64,000 bases of DNA from Methanobacteriota archaeon (GTDB taxonomy: Archaea > Undinarchaeota > Undinarchaeia > Undinarchaeales > Undinarchaeaceae), in contig NZBN01000002.1 of assembly GCA_002687935.1 (NCBI GenBank), forward strand, positions 102,592-166,591. The letters are read 5' to 3'. Under the pieces are notes generated by a model. It ran no database searches. It was not told the DNA's origin and worked only from the letters and a program-made list of their open reading frames with translations. The stretch's first letter is position 1. Each line of letters begins with the position of its first letter. Below, one piece after another: positions 52,698 through 61,636 of the stretch. The position numbers and the translations under genes are program-made.

Positions 52698-53810
52698 ATG
52701 AAGCTAGTGTTATTGTTGCTACTCGCCATTGTTGCAGTCAGTGGCTGTATATCTTATTCAGAAGATATTGAAAATGCAGAGCAAGAAATTGCCTTAGTCC
52801 TTGAAGAAATTGACATCAGTATAGATGTAGGTTCTTGTTGGAAAACAGAGGAAAGTTTGGAAGTAAGTTATTTTGGAAAGTACGCAATTATTGAAGAGGA
52901 AATAAACCTATATTTTAAAGGAGAGCCTGCGAACAACAATTATATTGATATTCTTGAAAAGGAGGAGAGATTGGAAAATATACTGCTCAAAGAGATAGCA
53001 AAGAAAGGATTTTTTGGATTGGGGCTAAAAAAAGACTATGAGATATATGGAAAGACTGAACATTATATTGACCTGGAACAGGGGAAATTTGTAACAAAGT
53101 CAGGAGAATTTTTAGAAAATAGCCCAAAGAAAGGTGAATTAGGAAAGGAAGATTGGAGACCTATGTTCTCCCTACTTCTTGGATGTTATGATCTTTCAGA
53201 ATGTTCTCCGAAAAGAAACGCAAGGTGCGTAGATGCACTTTTGAATGATAGTTTCTTTGTAAACAAACTTGAAATTATTGAGCCAAATTATAAAAAAATA
53301 TTAAATAAGCCATTTGGATGTTGGACAGATGACGAATGCAAAGGAGGAGAGACCTGCATAAGCAGGGCAGATTCTATGTGGCTTTATGGAAAGTGTAAGG
53401 AAATAAAAAAACAAAGAGGAATAAGAAATCCTGTTAAAGGTCAGAGTAAAATTGAAGAATGGATATACAGCACCGGAGAGCTCACAGCAAACAGTATGCC
53501 TTTGCTTGAACTCTATGTAGATGACAGAGATATAATTGAATGTGACTCACTTGAAAATCAGACTTCGGCAGAAAGGCTTTATTGTGGAATTGCCCGCTTT
53601 GCAGGAGTATACGACGTACTTGGAACCACCCTATCTGTCCTTACACTTGGGCACAGCACAGGTCCTGTCGAACTCATCGACGGACTCCTATCTAAAATAA
53701 AGATATTTACAAAACAACGCGCTAAGCAGAGCAGAAGTCATCAGAATCAAACTAAGAGCAATCATAACTTTCAGAATTATCGAAAAACCCTGCAATTTCA
53801 TAATGTGTAG
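52698..53810 (+). CDS. Uncharacterised lipoprotein
   Basis: 370 aa from the ATG at 52698, with an AAATATTTAGG element 25 nt upstream. Lipobox VSGC (MKLVLLLLLAIVAVSGC). The body has several cysteine-bearing segments (CYDLSECSPKRNARCVDALL, CWTDDECKGGETC), the latter resembling Dickkopf- or knottin-like C-rich modules. The last ~30 residues (KQRAKQSRSHQNQTKSNHN) are basic, odd in composition, and antisense to the next gene over 59 bp, suggesting a lost original stop. Confidence 0.65.
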   Translation: MKLVLLLLLAIVAVSGCISYSEDIENAEQEIALVLEEIDISIDVGSCWKTEESLEVSYFGKYAIIEEEINLYFKGEPANNNYIDILEKEERLENILLKEIAKKGFFGLGLKKDYEIYGKTEHYIDLEQGKFVTKSGEFLENSPKKGELGKEDWRPMFSLLLGCYDLSECSPKRNARCVDALLNDSFFVNKLEIIEPNYKKILNKPFGCWTDDECKGGETCISRADSMWLYGKCKEIKKQRGIRNPVKGQSKIEEWIYSTGELTANSMPLLELYVDDRDIIECDSLENQTSAERLYCGIARFAGVYDVLGTTLSVLTLGHSTGPVELIDGLLSKIKIFTKQRAKQSRSHQNQTKSNHNFQNYRKTLQFHNV

Positions 53811-54390
53811 AGAAGTCGCACCCTTCCTCAATACATCTGTAAATTGAGAACATATCATTTGTAGTTGGATCCAGCTGTAGCCAGTATCCATCTATATTTA
53901 CAGACACCCATGCATGACTGTAATCATCGATTTCATTTCCATAAACAACATAAGATTCGAAACCTGCTCCCTTAAGAAGGGAAACAAGAGCAACTGATTT
54001 GTCAGCACAGTCTCCATCCATAGACTTTAAAATATCCTCTGTTTCTCTCCACTCTGAATATCGTACGTAGGGCATGTTTGAAATATAGTCAAACATACCT
54101 TCCACATTCTCCATCTGAGAGCCTGTTGATAGTTCAGATGCGACCATTAATGCAGTTGGTCCTGAAAGATGGATATTTTTTGTTCTTGAGCGGAATATGC
54201 CGCCAGACTCACAGTCCTCTGTCTGTTCAAGATAAAGTGAACTAAAGGCCTCTTTGTTTGCAGACCATTCATATTCCGCTTCTGATACTGAATTTGTAAT
54301 TGGTGCTATAGCTGCCGATTTCTCCACAGAAATTCCAAAAAACAACATAGGAGCTACCAATAAAGCGACGATTAACAGTATATTCTTCAT
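53752..54390 (-). CDS. Secreted transglutaminase-like cysteine peptidase-fold protein
   Basis: 212 aa. Signal peptide MKNILLIVALLVAPMLFFGI. The transglutaminase-core triad appears as Cys in DGDCADKSVALVSLL, His in YSHAWVSVN and Asp in LQLDPTTND. Family members are peptidases or cross-linkers acting outside the cell. Additional cysteines (YRCIEEGCDF) may form a disulfide. Overlaps the lipoprotein gene tail to tail. Confidence 0.85.
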   Translation of the reverse strand: MKNILLIVALLVAPMLFFGISVEKSAAIAPITNSVSEAEYEWSANKEAFSSLYLEQTEDCESGGIFRSRTKNIHLSGPTALMVASELSTGSQMENVEGMFDYISNMPYVRYSEWRETEDILKSMDGDCADKSVALVSLLKGAGFESYVVYGNEIDDYSHAWVSVNIDGYWLQLDPTTNDMFSIYRCIEEGCDFSTHYEIAGFFDNSESYDCS

Positions 54391-54454
54391 TTGTTACTAC
54401 TCCAGAGTGATTAATACCTTATAAGCATTTCTATAAAGGAAAAATAGAAGAAAA

Positions 54455-55369
54455 TTATTCCAAAAACTCAAGAGAATCCACAGTTCCGTCGGAGTCGGCA
54501 TCTATGCCCTCTACGACTTTTGCGAAAATTTTCGGCTTTGAGGCATTGCCTTTTTCTATTGTTTCAAGATGCTCAACAAGTGCAATAGTTGCGGCTCTTG
54601 TTCCAGAATATCGCTTTCCTGCAAGAACAAGAACATGCTTATCTTTCTTATAGGGGTTGGGAAAACGGACTATCAGACCTGTTTCATCTGCAGAATATTT
54701 TTTCTTTGTTATTGATGAATAGATATCCTTTGTCTTGAAATCGAATCTTATTGGCATTTTTGCATTGAAACGCTCCGTTATTTTATTGACTACAGGACCT
54801 CCAAGGAGAATAAGATTTTTCCGCAAATCCTCTGACCGAAGTTCAGTATCCAGACGGACATTTGTCTTGCTGGCATAATTAAGGAAGGTCCCCAAAAAGA
54901 GAGCCACATCTATTCCGTAAAAACCGTCTCGGCTCCGTGACCTTTCAGGACCGTGTGCGTGTGGGCTACCGATTATTATATTGGCATTTAGAGAACCATC
55001 TTTGATGAAGGGTTCGAGAAATTCGCTTTTGCGTTCTTCTGAAAGCTTTCCAGTCCGAACTGGATCCTTGAAGCGAACAAAAAAGGAAGGGCGAGATAGA
55101 GTATAGTACTTTGCAGTTGCACCCTGACGAGATTCTTCACCACTTACATCAACAACTCCATTTTTAAGAAAATTCTTTATATGGTAGTAAACTTTTTGCT
55201 CGTGAACGCCAAGGCGCTCCGCTATTTCCTTTGGATAACTGGAACCTTCAGAGAGAAGGTTTAATATTTTAGACGCTAGAGGGGAGCCCATTACCTTCAG
55301 ATTTTCACAACTGAGCTCCTTTGCAGGAAGCGTATAAAGGCCCCCATCTTTCTTTTCTACAAGGTACAT
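54455..55369 (-). CDS. ArsR-like winged-helix protein with S-layer-domain-like C-terminus
   Basis: 304 aa. Residues ~28-95 form a winged helix (ASKILNLLSEGSSYPKEIAE, LGVHEQKVYYHIKNFLKNGVVDV). The C-terminal region (FLNYASKTNVRLDTE, NLILLGGPVVNKITERFN, RIRF-type strands) resembles the archaeal S-layer protein core with its GGPVxN motif, usually extracellular, here in a protein with no signal peptide. Divergent from glmS with twin TATAAATTTTTTA sequences between the starts. May sense or regulate amino-sugar or surface synthesis; inference. Confidence 0.75.
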   Translation of the reverse strand: MYLVEKKDGGLYTLPAKELSCENLKVMGSPLASKILNLLSEGSSYPKEIAERLGVHEQKVYYHIKNFLKNGVVDVSGEESRQGATAKYYTLSRPSFFVRFKDPVRTGKLSEERKSEFLEPFIKDGSLNANIIIGSPHAHGPERSRSRDGFYGIDVALFLGTFLNYASKTNVRLDTELRSEDLRKNLILLGGPVVNKITERFNAKMPIRFDFKTKDIYSSITKKKYSADETGLIVRFPNPYKKDKHVLVLAGKRYSGTRAATIALVEHLETIEKGNASKPKIFAKVVEGIDADSDGTVDSLEFLE

Positions 55370-55393
55370 GAAGGCTATATTTCAGAAGTAGTA

Positions 55394-55426
55394 TATAAAT
55401 TTTTTAGTGGTGTTATAAATTTTTTA
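55394..55426. repeat. Direct repeat in the wHTH/glmS divergent promoter region
   Basis: TATAAATTTTTTA occurs at 55394-55406 and 55414-55426, 20 bp apart start to start. One copy overlaps the TATA box of the minus-strand gene (ATTTATATAC, 55391-55400). Spacing of two helical turns fits a regulator dimer site. Confidence 0.5.
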
Positions 55427-55431
55427 ATAAT

Positions 55432-55440
55432 GCTTATAAG
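55432..55440 (+). promoter_or_regulatory. TATA box for glmS
   Basis: GCTTATAAG centred 28 nt upstream of the glmS ATG at 55464; predicts a leaderless mRNA. Confidence 0.6.
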
Positions 55441-55463
55441 GAGCCCCAGAGTAAGCTAAGAAT

Positions 55464-57185
55464 ATGTGCGGAATAATAGGCTATATTGGAAAGAGGAAGG
55501 CTTCAGAATTGCTTCTGAAAGCTCTGGAGCGCCTGGAATACCGCGGTTATGATTCCATAGGGATTGCAGTGGTGGGAGAGGGCTTGGAAATACTTAAAGA
55601 CCGAGGAGAAGTCTCAGAGGTTTCCAAGACCCTCAATTTCACCACATTAGAAGGTAATTCAGGGATAGGTCATACAAGGTGGGCCACACATGGAGCACCG
55701 ACACAGGAAAACGCACACCCACTAACAGACTGCAATGAAAAAATTGCAGTAGTTCATAATGGGATTATAGAGAATTACTCTGAATTGAGAAAAGAACTTG
55801 AAGATAATGGTCACAAATTTAAATCAGAAACAGACACGGAAGTAATTGCGCACCTTCTTGAAAATAAGAACTTGCCAGAAGTTCTCGATATGTTAAAAGG
55901 TTCTTATGCAATCGTTGCAATTAAGAAAGATGAGCCCGATAAACTTCTTTTCGCAAGAAACAGGTCACCCTTAATAATAGGCTTAGGAGCTGGAGAAAAT
56001 TTCATCGCCTCAGACATACCAGCTTTTCTGAAGGAAACTAATAAAGTAGTGGTACTCGAAAATGGTGACTATGGATATGTCAAGAAAGAGTCCTATGAAA
56101 TAAATAATGTAGAAGGTTCAGCAGACAGGAAAGTTCAGGAAATAAACTGGAATTCGGAAGCTGCAGAGAAGGAGGGGTATGAGTATTTTGCCCTCAAGGA
56201 AATTCACGAAATACCGAGAACTACTGAAAACACTATGAAAGCACTGGAGGATTTGAAACCATATGCTGAAGAAATACGAAAATACAGCAGAATTATGTTT
56301 ACTGCATGTGGAACTTCCTACCACACGGCTCTTTATGGAAAATATCTTTTCAACAGTATTGGAATCAGGACGGAAGCAGTCATAGGTTCTGAATTTTCTT
56401 CTGTGACGATTGGAAAAGATGACCTAGTTATAGCAATATCACAATCAGGAGAAACCGCAGATACACTGTCTGCAGTTGAAAAGGCAAAACAGAGAGGCGC
56501 CAAAATTTTGTCCATATCTAATGTTCTTGGAAGTTCTCTTGAGCGAGAGGCAGATTTTTCAATACATACTCTTGCAGGTCCGGAAATAGCAGTTATAGCA
56601 ACGAAGACTTTCTCTGCACAGATGCTTAGTCTATACTTACTCTATAAAATGATAAAGGGAGAAAAACCTGAAACAGGACTTGAAAAAATGCAGAGAACTG
56701 TTCTGAAACTCGACGCTGAAATCAAGAAAATTGCAGAGAAAATACAGAAAAAAGAAAATGCATATTTCATAGGCAGGGGAATTGGTTATCCACTCGCTAT
56801 GGAAGGTGCGCTTAAACTAAAAGAAATCAGCTATATGCATGCGGAAGGAATGCCGGCAGGAGAACTGAAACATGGGACGCTTTCCCTCATAGAAAAGGGA
56901 ACACCTGTAATTGTCCCACTTCTCCCCGAAATGTATGACAAAACGATTTCAAATATGGAAGAAGTTAAGGCACGGGGAGGACTTATAATAGCACTCTCCT
57001 GGGAAGGGGATGAAAGAGTAGGAGATGTGGCCTCAGAAGTTCTCAGAGTTCCCAAAACAGGGAACGAAGAATATCCGCTTCTTTATATTCTGATTCTGCA
57101 ACTGCTTGCATACCACGTAACTGTCTTGAGAGAGCTGTCGCCGGACAAACCAAGAAATCTTGCCAAATGTGTAACAGTGGAATAA
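55464..57185 (+). CDS. glmS: Glutamine-fructose-6-phosphate aminotransferase (isomerizing)
   Basis: 573 aa, close to the full family length. The N-terminal glutaminase has the nucleophile Cys2 (MCGIIGYIG) and HTRWATHGAP; two SIS domains bind fructose-6-phosphate (CGTSYHTALYGKYLF, SQSGETADTLSAVEKAK); ends LAKCVTVE as GlmS does. First step of amino-sugar synthesis (UDP-GlcNAc) for surface glycans. Confidence 0.97.
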   Translation: MCGIIGYIGKRKASELLLKALERLEYRGYDSIGIAVVGEGLEILKDRGEVSEVSKTLNFTTLEGNSGIGHTRWATHGAPTQENAHPLTDCNEKIAVVHNGIIENYSELRKELEDNGHKFKSETDTEVIAHLLENKNLPEVLDMLKGSYAIVAIKKDEPDKLLFARNRSPLIIGLGAGENFIASDIPAFLKETNKVVVLENGDYGYVKKESYEINNVEGSADRKVQEINWNSEAAEKEGYEYFALKEIHEIPRTTENTMKALEDLKPYAEEIRKYSRIMFTACGTSYHTALYGKYLFNSIGIRTEAVIGSEFSSVTIGKDDLVIAISQSGETADTLSAVEKAKQRGAKILSISNVLGSSLEREADFSIHTLAGPEIAVIATKTFSAQMLSLYLLYKMIKGEKPETGLEKMQRTVLKLDAEIKKIAEKIQKKENAYFIGRGIGYPLAMEGALKLKEISYMHAEGMPAGELKHGTLSLIEKGTPVIVPLLPEMYDKTISNMEEVKARGGLIIALSWEGDERVGDVASEVLRVPKTGNEEYPLLYILILQLLAYHVTVLRELSPDKPRNLAKCVTVE

Positions 57186-57222
57186 GACAAGTTATTTAAC
57201 ATAAACGAGTTTATGCAATTTT

Positions 57223-58425
57223 ATGGCAACCGACCTACTGCTAGCGGTAACTTATTTCGCAACCCTTCTTGGATTTGGAGTATTTGTCATGGGATATGCA
57301 GAACGCTGGAAAATACCTCCTGCCTTTTTTCTGCTTCTTGTGGGACTGTTTTTTGGACCGACAATTCTGAATCTTGTCAGCGTCCCGAAGATGGGAGATG
57401 TACCTGACTTTCTGAGAATTCTTTCCTTGGTAATAATAGTCTTTGCTGGAAGCTTCCATCTTAAATTGAGCACTTTTAAAAAAGTGTCCAGAATGGCAAT
57501 AAAATTGGCATTTGTAGGATTTGTAGTATCTGTAATATCTCTTGGAGCTGCCGCGCACTGGATATTTGATATGAGCTGGGCGTCCAGCCTCATTTTGGCT
57601 TCAATAGTAGGAGGAACCTCATCCGCTGCTATATTTACATTTAAGAAGGCACTTGGGGGTTCTGAAGCACTTTCCATACTAACGGTTGAATCCATATTCA
57701 CAGACCCACTTACAGTTCTTGTTCCTGTACTTCTAATGAATGCATTTATGTCAGGTGCAATACAGAGCTCGACACAATTCCTTGGCAGTTTCTGGCAGAT
57801 GATTTCAGCAGGAATTGGAACAGGAATAATTATTGGTTTCCTTGCAGCAGAGCTCTTCAAGCGAGAGGAGCGGGAGCTTTCACCAATATTGAGCTTCGCT
57901 ATAGCAATGATAACTTATTCTCTGGCAAGAAATGTTGGAGGCTCAGGAATACTTGCTGTCGCAATATGTGCAATAATACTCGGTAACAGGAATATACCAT
58001 TCAAAAAGGACATACTGAAATTTGAAGACTCTATGTCTACAATACTGACAATATCTGTATTCACCTTACTTGGAGCTCAGATAGACCTGATTTTAGAGAG
58101 TGCTATTTTACTGAAGAGCCTTCTGTTCATAATTATAACAATATTCGTAGTCAGACCAATTATGACCTATACAATACTTTACAAAGACAAAGTTCCGAAA
58201 CGAGATCTTTTCCTGATAGCATTTACAGGTCCAAGGGGAGCGGCTTCAGCGGCCGTCGCTGCAATGCCAATAGCATATGCAGCCCAGTATGGAGCAGAGG
58301 CTTTTGTAACTGAAGCCCAGACCATATTACTTGTGACCTTCCTTGTGATACTGGCGACACTATTTTCAAGCACAGTGGTTGATTATGTTTATTCAAAAAT
58401 TTTCGGACACAGGACTAAGCCCTAA
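57223..58425 (+). CDS. Cation:proton antiporter, CPA1/NhaP type
   Basis: 400 aa, about twelve membrane helices (AFFLLLVGLFFGPTIL, IVIFAGSFHLKLSTF). The transport-site helix reads VESIFTDPLTVL, with Asp but Thr in place of the usual Asn of the ND motif; the later FTGPRGAASAAVAAMP is typical. Exchanges Na+ or K+ for H+. A TATTTAAC element 25 nt upstream. The 3' end overlaps the nuclease gene by 11 bp. Confidence 0.9.
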   Translation: MATDLLLAVTYFATLLGFGVFVMGYAERWKIPPAFFLLLVGLFFGPTILNLVSVPKMGDVPDFLRILSLVIIVFAGSFHLKLSTFKKVSRMAIKLAFVGFVVSVISLGAAAHWIFDMSWASSLILASIVGGTSSAAIFTFKKALGGSEALSILTVESIFTDPLTVLVPVLLMNAFMSGAIQSSTQFLGSFWQMISAGIGTGIIIGFLAAELFKREERELSPILSFAIAMITYSLARNVGGSGILAVAICAIILGNRNIPFKKDILKFEDSMSTILTISVFTLLGAQIDLILESAILLKSLLFIIITIFVVRPIMTYTILYKDKVPKRDLFLIAFTGPRGAASAAVAAMPIAYAAQYGAEAFVTEAQTILLVTFLVILATLFSSTVVDYVYSKIFGHRTKP

Positions 58426-59239
58426 GTAATGATTTAGCTTTTTCAACAAGCTCTTCTGCGCGTGACTTTTTAAGACCGGTCTTTTTACTTAGAGAGTCCG
58501 GTCTGCAGGAAGCAAGCTCTTTGACAAGAAGTATATTATTAGCCATTATGAGCTTGCGCTCTTTTGCACTCATAGAAATAATATTTGCAGGATAAGCCTG
58601 TGTTTTTTCAATTAGTTCGGGAAGAGAGCCACCTTTAGGAAAATTCCAGCCAATTAATTTCATTTTCTTAGCGGCAGAATATTTTTTTGCGTGATTTGAA
58701 AATTTTGTATTGTTAACAAGCCAGATGTTGTTGTAAGGATTTGGACCTTTTCGAATGTCGTCGAGAACTGCCCAAGTAGTCAGAACAGTTCCGAGACCGG
58801 TAAGACGGTGGGGATTTATGTGATGTTTACACTCTATCAGAAGTTTTCGCCCATCCTTTTCAAGAAGAGAATCTATCTGATGCTCAATAACTTCCCCCTG
58901 AACAATTACATTCCATCGAGTTTTATAGCCGAGCTCTCTGAAAAGATGTGTAACAAATCGTTCAAACTGACTGTGTTCAGGATCGAGTTCTGCTATTGCC
59001 TGCTTCAAATTATATTTGTATTTATGTTGTTTAGATTCGTGCTTGTCAATAAGAGTCAGTGTCTTTTTCAGAATTTCTCTGGTTCGCATCCCCTCATAAA
59101 CACCACGAGCAACTTCATCCGCGATTTTGACTGCTACATCTTTTGAAAGACCTGAACGAAGGCAGGTCCCGACGATTTTGCTTTTTTTGAAAACTGCGCG
59201 ACTTCCATCCGCCTTTGTAATCTGAACCATACTAGCCAT
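58415..59239 (-). CDS. ATP-cone / Mrr-like endonuclease / HhH fusion protein
   Basis: 274 aa. N-terminal ATP-cone (VQITKADGSRAVFKKSKIVG, residues ~5-90), then a PD-(D/E)XK nuclease with catalytic Asp in EHQIDSLLEKDG and E-x-K in LLIECKHH, then a C-terminal helix-hairpin-helix (SLSKKTGLKKSRAEELVEKA). The ATP-cone normally senses dATP/ATP in ribonucleotide reductase; here it may gate a nuclease by nucleotide level. Known domain pairing in archaea, function not established to me. Start may be ATG 59239 or 59230. Confidence 0.85.
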   Translation of the reverse strand: MASMVQITKADGSRAVFKKSKIVGTCLRSGLSKDVAVKIADEVARGVYEGMRTREILKKTLTLIDKHESKQHKYKYNLKQAIAELDPEHSQFERFVTHLFRELGYKTRWNVIVQGEVIEHQIDSLLEKDGRKLLIECKHHINPHRLTGLGTVLTTWAVLDDIRKGPNPYNNIWLVNNTKFSNHAKKYSAAKKMKLIGWNFPKGGSLPELIEKTQAYPANIISMSAKERKLIMANNILLVKELASCRPDSLSKKTGLKKSRAEELVEKAKSLLRA

Positions 59240-59310
59240 AGGAAATTGAACTTAAAAGCTTTAGTGCAGAAACGTTTTATAGGGATATTGCAATAAGATA
59301 GCCACAACGT

Positions 59311-59384
59311 GGGACTGTAGCTCAGCCTGGGAGAGCACCAGACTGAAGATCTGGGTGTCGCTGGTTCAAATCCGGCCAGTCCCA
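59311..59384 (+). tRNA. tRNA-Phe (anticodon GAA)
   Basis: Acceptor GGGACTG/CAGTCCC, D-arm GCTC...GAGC, anticodon stem CCAGA/TCTGG with loop CTGAAGA (anticodon GAA), T-arm with TTCAAAT, discriminator A. No CCA encoded. Confidence 0.95.
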
Positions 59385-59441
59385 CTTTTATTCACAGAAG
59401 CAAAGCTTATATATCAAAATTATCACTGCAAAGTAGTGAAT

Positions 59442-61565
59442 ATGAAAGGCATTAAAATCGTGGGAATGGTGGTCTTGTTTTTTGCACTTATAGCAGCGCC
59501 TGCTCACGCTTTTGTTGATATAGAAATTACTTCCTTATCTATCAATAACTCTGAAATACGCTCAGGTGAGCCTCTTGAGGTTCAGACAACGCTGAAAAAC
59601 CTTGGAAATGAGACAGTTGGAAATATCAGTGTTTATTTCAATATAGTAAATTCAAATTCATCAGTAAACTGGACAAAAACTGATGACAATAACGGTTTTT
59701 CAGCAGGAGAAAGCAGAACATACTCACAGAGCTGGACAGCCGGAATCCCCGGAGATTACACTTTTACAGCATCCTACAATATTAATGATACTGGCAACAG
59801 CATAAATGACACTAATCTAAGCAACAATGAGCTTCAGATGAATTTTTCGGTACTCAAGGACCTTGAATTTGTAAACCTTGACATATATCCACGAAATATT
59901 ACATTCGGAGCAGACAGTAAGGCAGAACAGAGCATTTCAATAACCGGATATTTGAAAGAGAACGGAACAGGGGCGAATTACAGTATTCTTGTATATCTAA
60001 ACGAGGCTTTGAAAGAATACTTGATTCCAGATACCAATGACAGCGGAAGATTTACAGCAACTCTTACACCGGACGAGCTCGGTTTCCTTCAGGAGGGCAA
60101 TTACACCCTAAGCCTGAATGTCACAGAGGGGGGCACAGTTCTTCTTAATCACAGTGAAACCATCAAAGTTGAAAGCTCCTATCTTTATCAGGTTGATACA
60201 GCAGGTGCAGGTTCTGCGAACTATGACGACATAGAACTAAGAAACCCTTCTGTTGATTCTGATAAAACACGCAGTACAATGGGAGAAGAAATGTTATTTT
60301 CAGTAGATGTGTACTTCAGAGATTTTCAGAATGACTATCCTACAAATGCTAAAGTTTATCTTAATATAAATGGTGAAAGAGCTGCAGAGCAAAATGTCAC
60401 ATTGGTAAGCGGTAAAACCAAGAAACTTGATTTCCCGATAAAAACGGATAATGATAAAATACAGGACAAACTTGGAACATACAGTGTTCGTTTTGAGGCA
60501 GAAGTTATCGGCTCATCTGAAAGGGACGTAAGCAGTGAAATAAACTTCATTGTAGTTGAGAAGCAGGGAGAATTTTCCCCTGAAATTGACACACTTACTC
60601 CTGAAGTATTTATCAATGGAATAGGCTCAGTTAACATTAGCCTCAGAGTGTACAACAAGGACACAGTTACGAAAACTTTCAGCATCTATATTGACAAAAT
60701 AAATGCAACGATTAGCCCTGAGAATGTAACACTCGGATTCGGACAGGAAGCGGATATAACAGCAACCATAAGTTTCGGAAACAACACGATTGGAAACCAC
60801 ACAATGAGAGTCTATATCAAGAGCTCTGACGGAGACTACGATTACACAAATGTAAATGTAGATGTTCGCTCTGAAACGGGAGAAGGCGCGTCCCCAGGAG
60901 GGTTTGTTACAGGACTCTTCACATTTATGAAGGGTGGAAAGGGACTGCTTTCTGTGATAGTTGGAATATCAATTCTTGCACTCATAATGACATATTATAT
61001 AAGGTCTCAGAGAGGAGATAGGCAGAATATGAAAAGTGAAAAGGAATCTGAAGACTCAGAAGAAATGGCAATAATTAAGGAAGCTTTGGAACTGGCTGAT
61101 ACAGAGCAGGGCGAAAATGAAAGAAAATCACATTTCGCAGGAATTTCTAAGATTCTAGATCCAGGCGAAATGCAGAAAGGGGAAAATGAGGAAAGTCAAG
61201 GAAGAGGTAGACTTGATCTAAGCAGAATAGAAGTGAAGAATTTCGAGAAGAATATTGAGTCATCTAAAACTGGTGACAAGGAAGACACAAAAAACACATC
61301 CCCTGAAGAAGTTGAGACACTGATTAATAATCTTGAGGAAGTGATTTCCTCCTTTAACAAAACTCACAGTGAGGCTCTTGAGCTCAGGAAGGTTATGGAA
61401 GGCCTGACCGGAAAAGTTCAGGGCTTTGAAAAGACAGAGGAAACCAAAGCAGTGGAGACTGGCAAGAAAGTTGCAAAGGCAGGAAGGGCCAGGAAAAAGG
61501 CTAAGAAGACGAAGAAACCTGAGAGCGATTATATAGAAAGTGTCATTGACACAATAGACGAGTAG
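59442..61565 (+). CDS. CARDB-like surface protein with membrane helix and long cytoplasmic tail
   Basis: 707 aa from the ATG at 59442; a CTTATATATC element is about 30 nt upstream. Signal peptide KGIKIVGMVVLFFALIAAPAHA. Repeated Ig-like/CARDB beta-sandwich domains (SLSINNSEIRSGEPLEVQTT and later copies around 160, 275 and 390), rich in N-x-S/T sequons, one membrane helix near residue 515 (GLLSVIVGISILALIMTYYI), then ~190 charged cytoplasmic residues ending in a Lys/Ala-rich basic end (KKVAKAGRARKKAKKTKK). The cytoplasmic tail is unusually long for such proteins. Confidence 0.8.
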   Translation: MKGIKIVGMVVLFFALIAAPAHAFVDIEITSLSINNSEIRSGEPLEVQTTLKNLGNETVGNISVYFNIVNSNSSVNWTKTDDNNGFSAGESRTYSQSWTAGIPGDYTFTASYNINDTGNSINDTNLSNNELQMNFSVLKDLEFVNLDIYPRNITFGADSKAEQSISITGYLKENGTGANYSILVYLNEALKEYLIPDTNDSGRFTATLTPDELGFLQEGNYTLSLNVTEGGTVLLNHSETIKVESSYLYQVDTAGAGSANYDDIELRNPSVDSDKTRSTMGEEMLFSVDVYFRDFQNDYPTNAKVYLNINGERAAEQNVTLVSGKTKKLDFPIKTDNDKIQDKLGTYSVRFEAEVIGSSERDVSSEINFIVVEKQGEFSPEIDTLTPEVFINGIGSVNISLRVYNKDTVTKTFSIYIDKINATISPENVTLGFGQEADITATISFGNNTIGNHTMRVYIKSSDGDYDYTNVNVDVRSETGEGASPGGFVTGLFTFMKGGKGLLSVIVGISILALIMTYYIRSQRGDRQNMKSEKESEDSEEMAIIKEALELADTEQGENERKSHFAGISKILDPGEMQKGENEESQGRGRLDLSRIEVKNFEKNIESSKTGDKEDTKNTSPEEVETLINNLEEVISSFNKTHSEALELRKVMEGLTGKVQGFEKTEETKAVETGKKVAKAGRARKKAKKTKKPESDYIESVIDTIDE

Positions 61566-61636
61566 TGCGGACAAAAGCTTAAATATCTCTTCCGTAATCT
61601 AAGAGAGTTTTCAGAAATAAACAAAGGTGAATTGTA

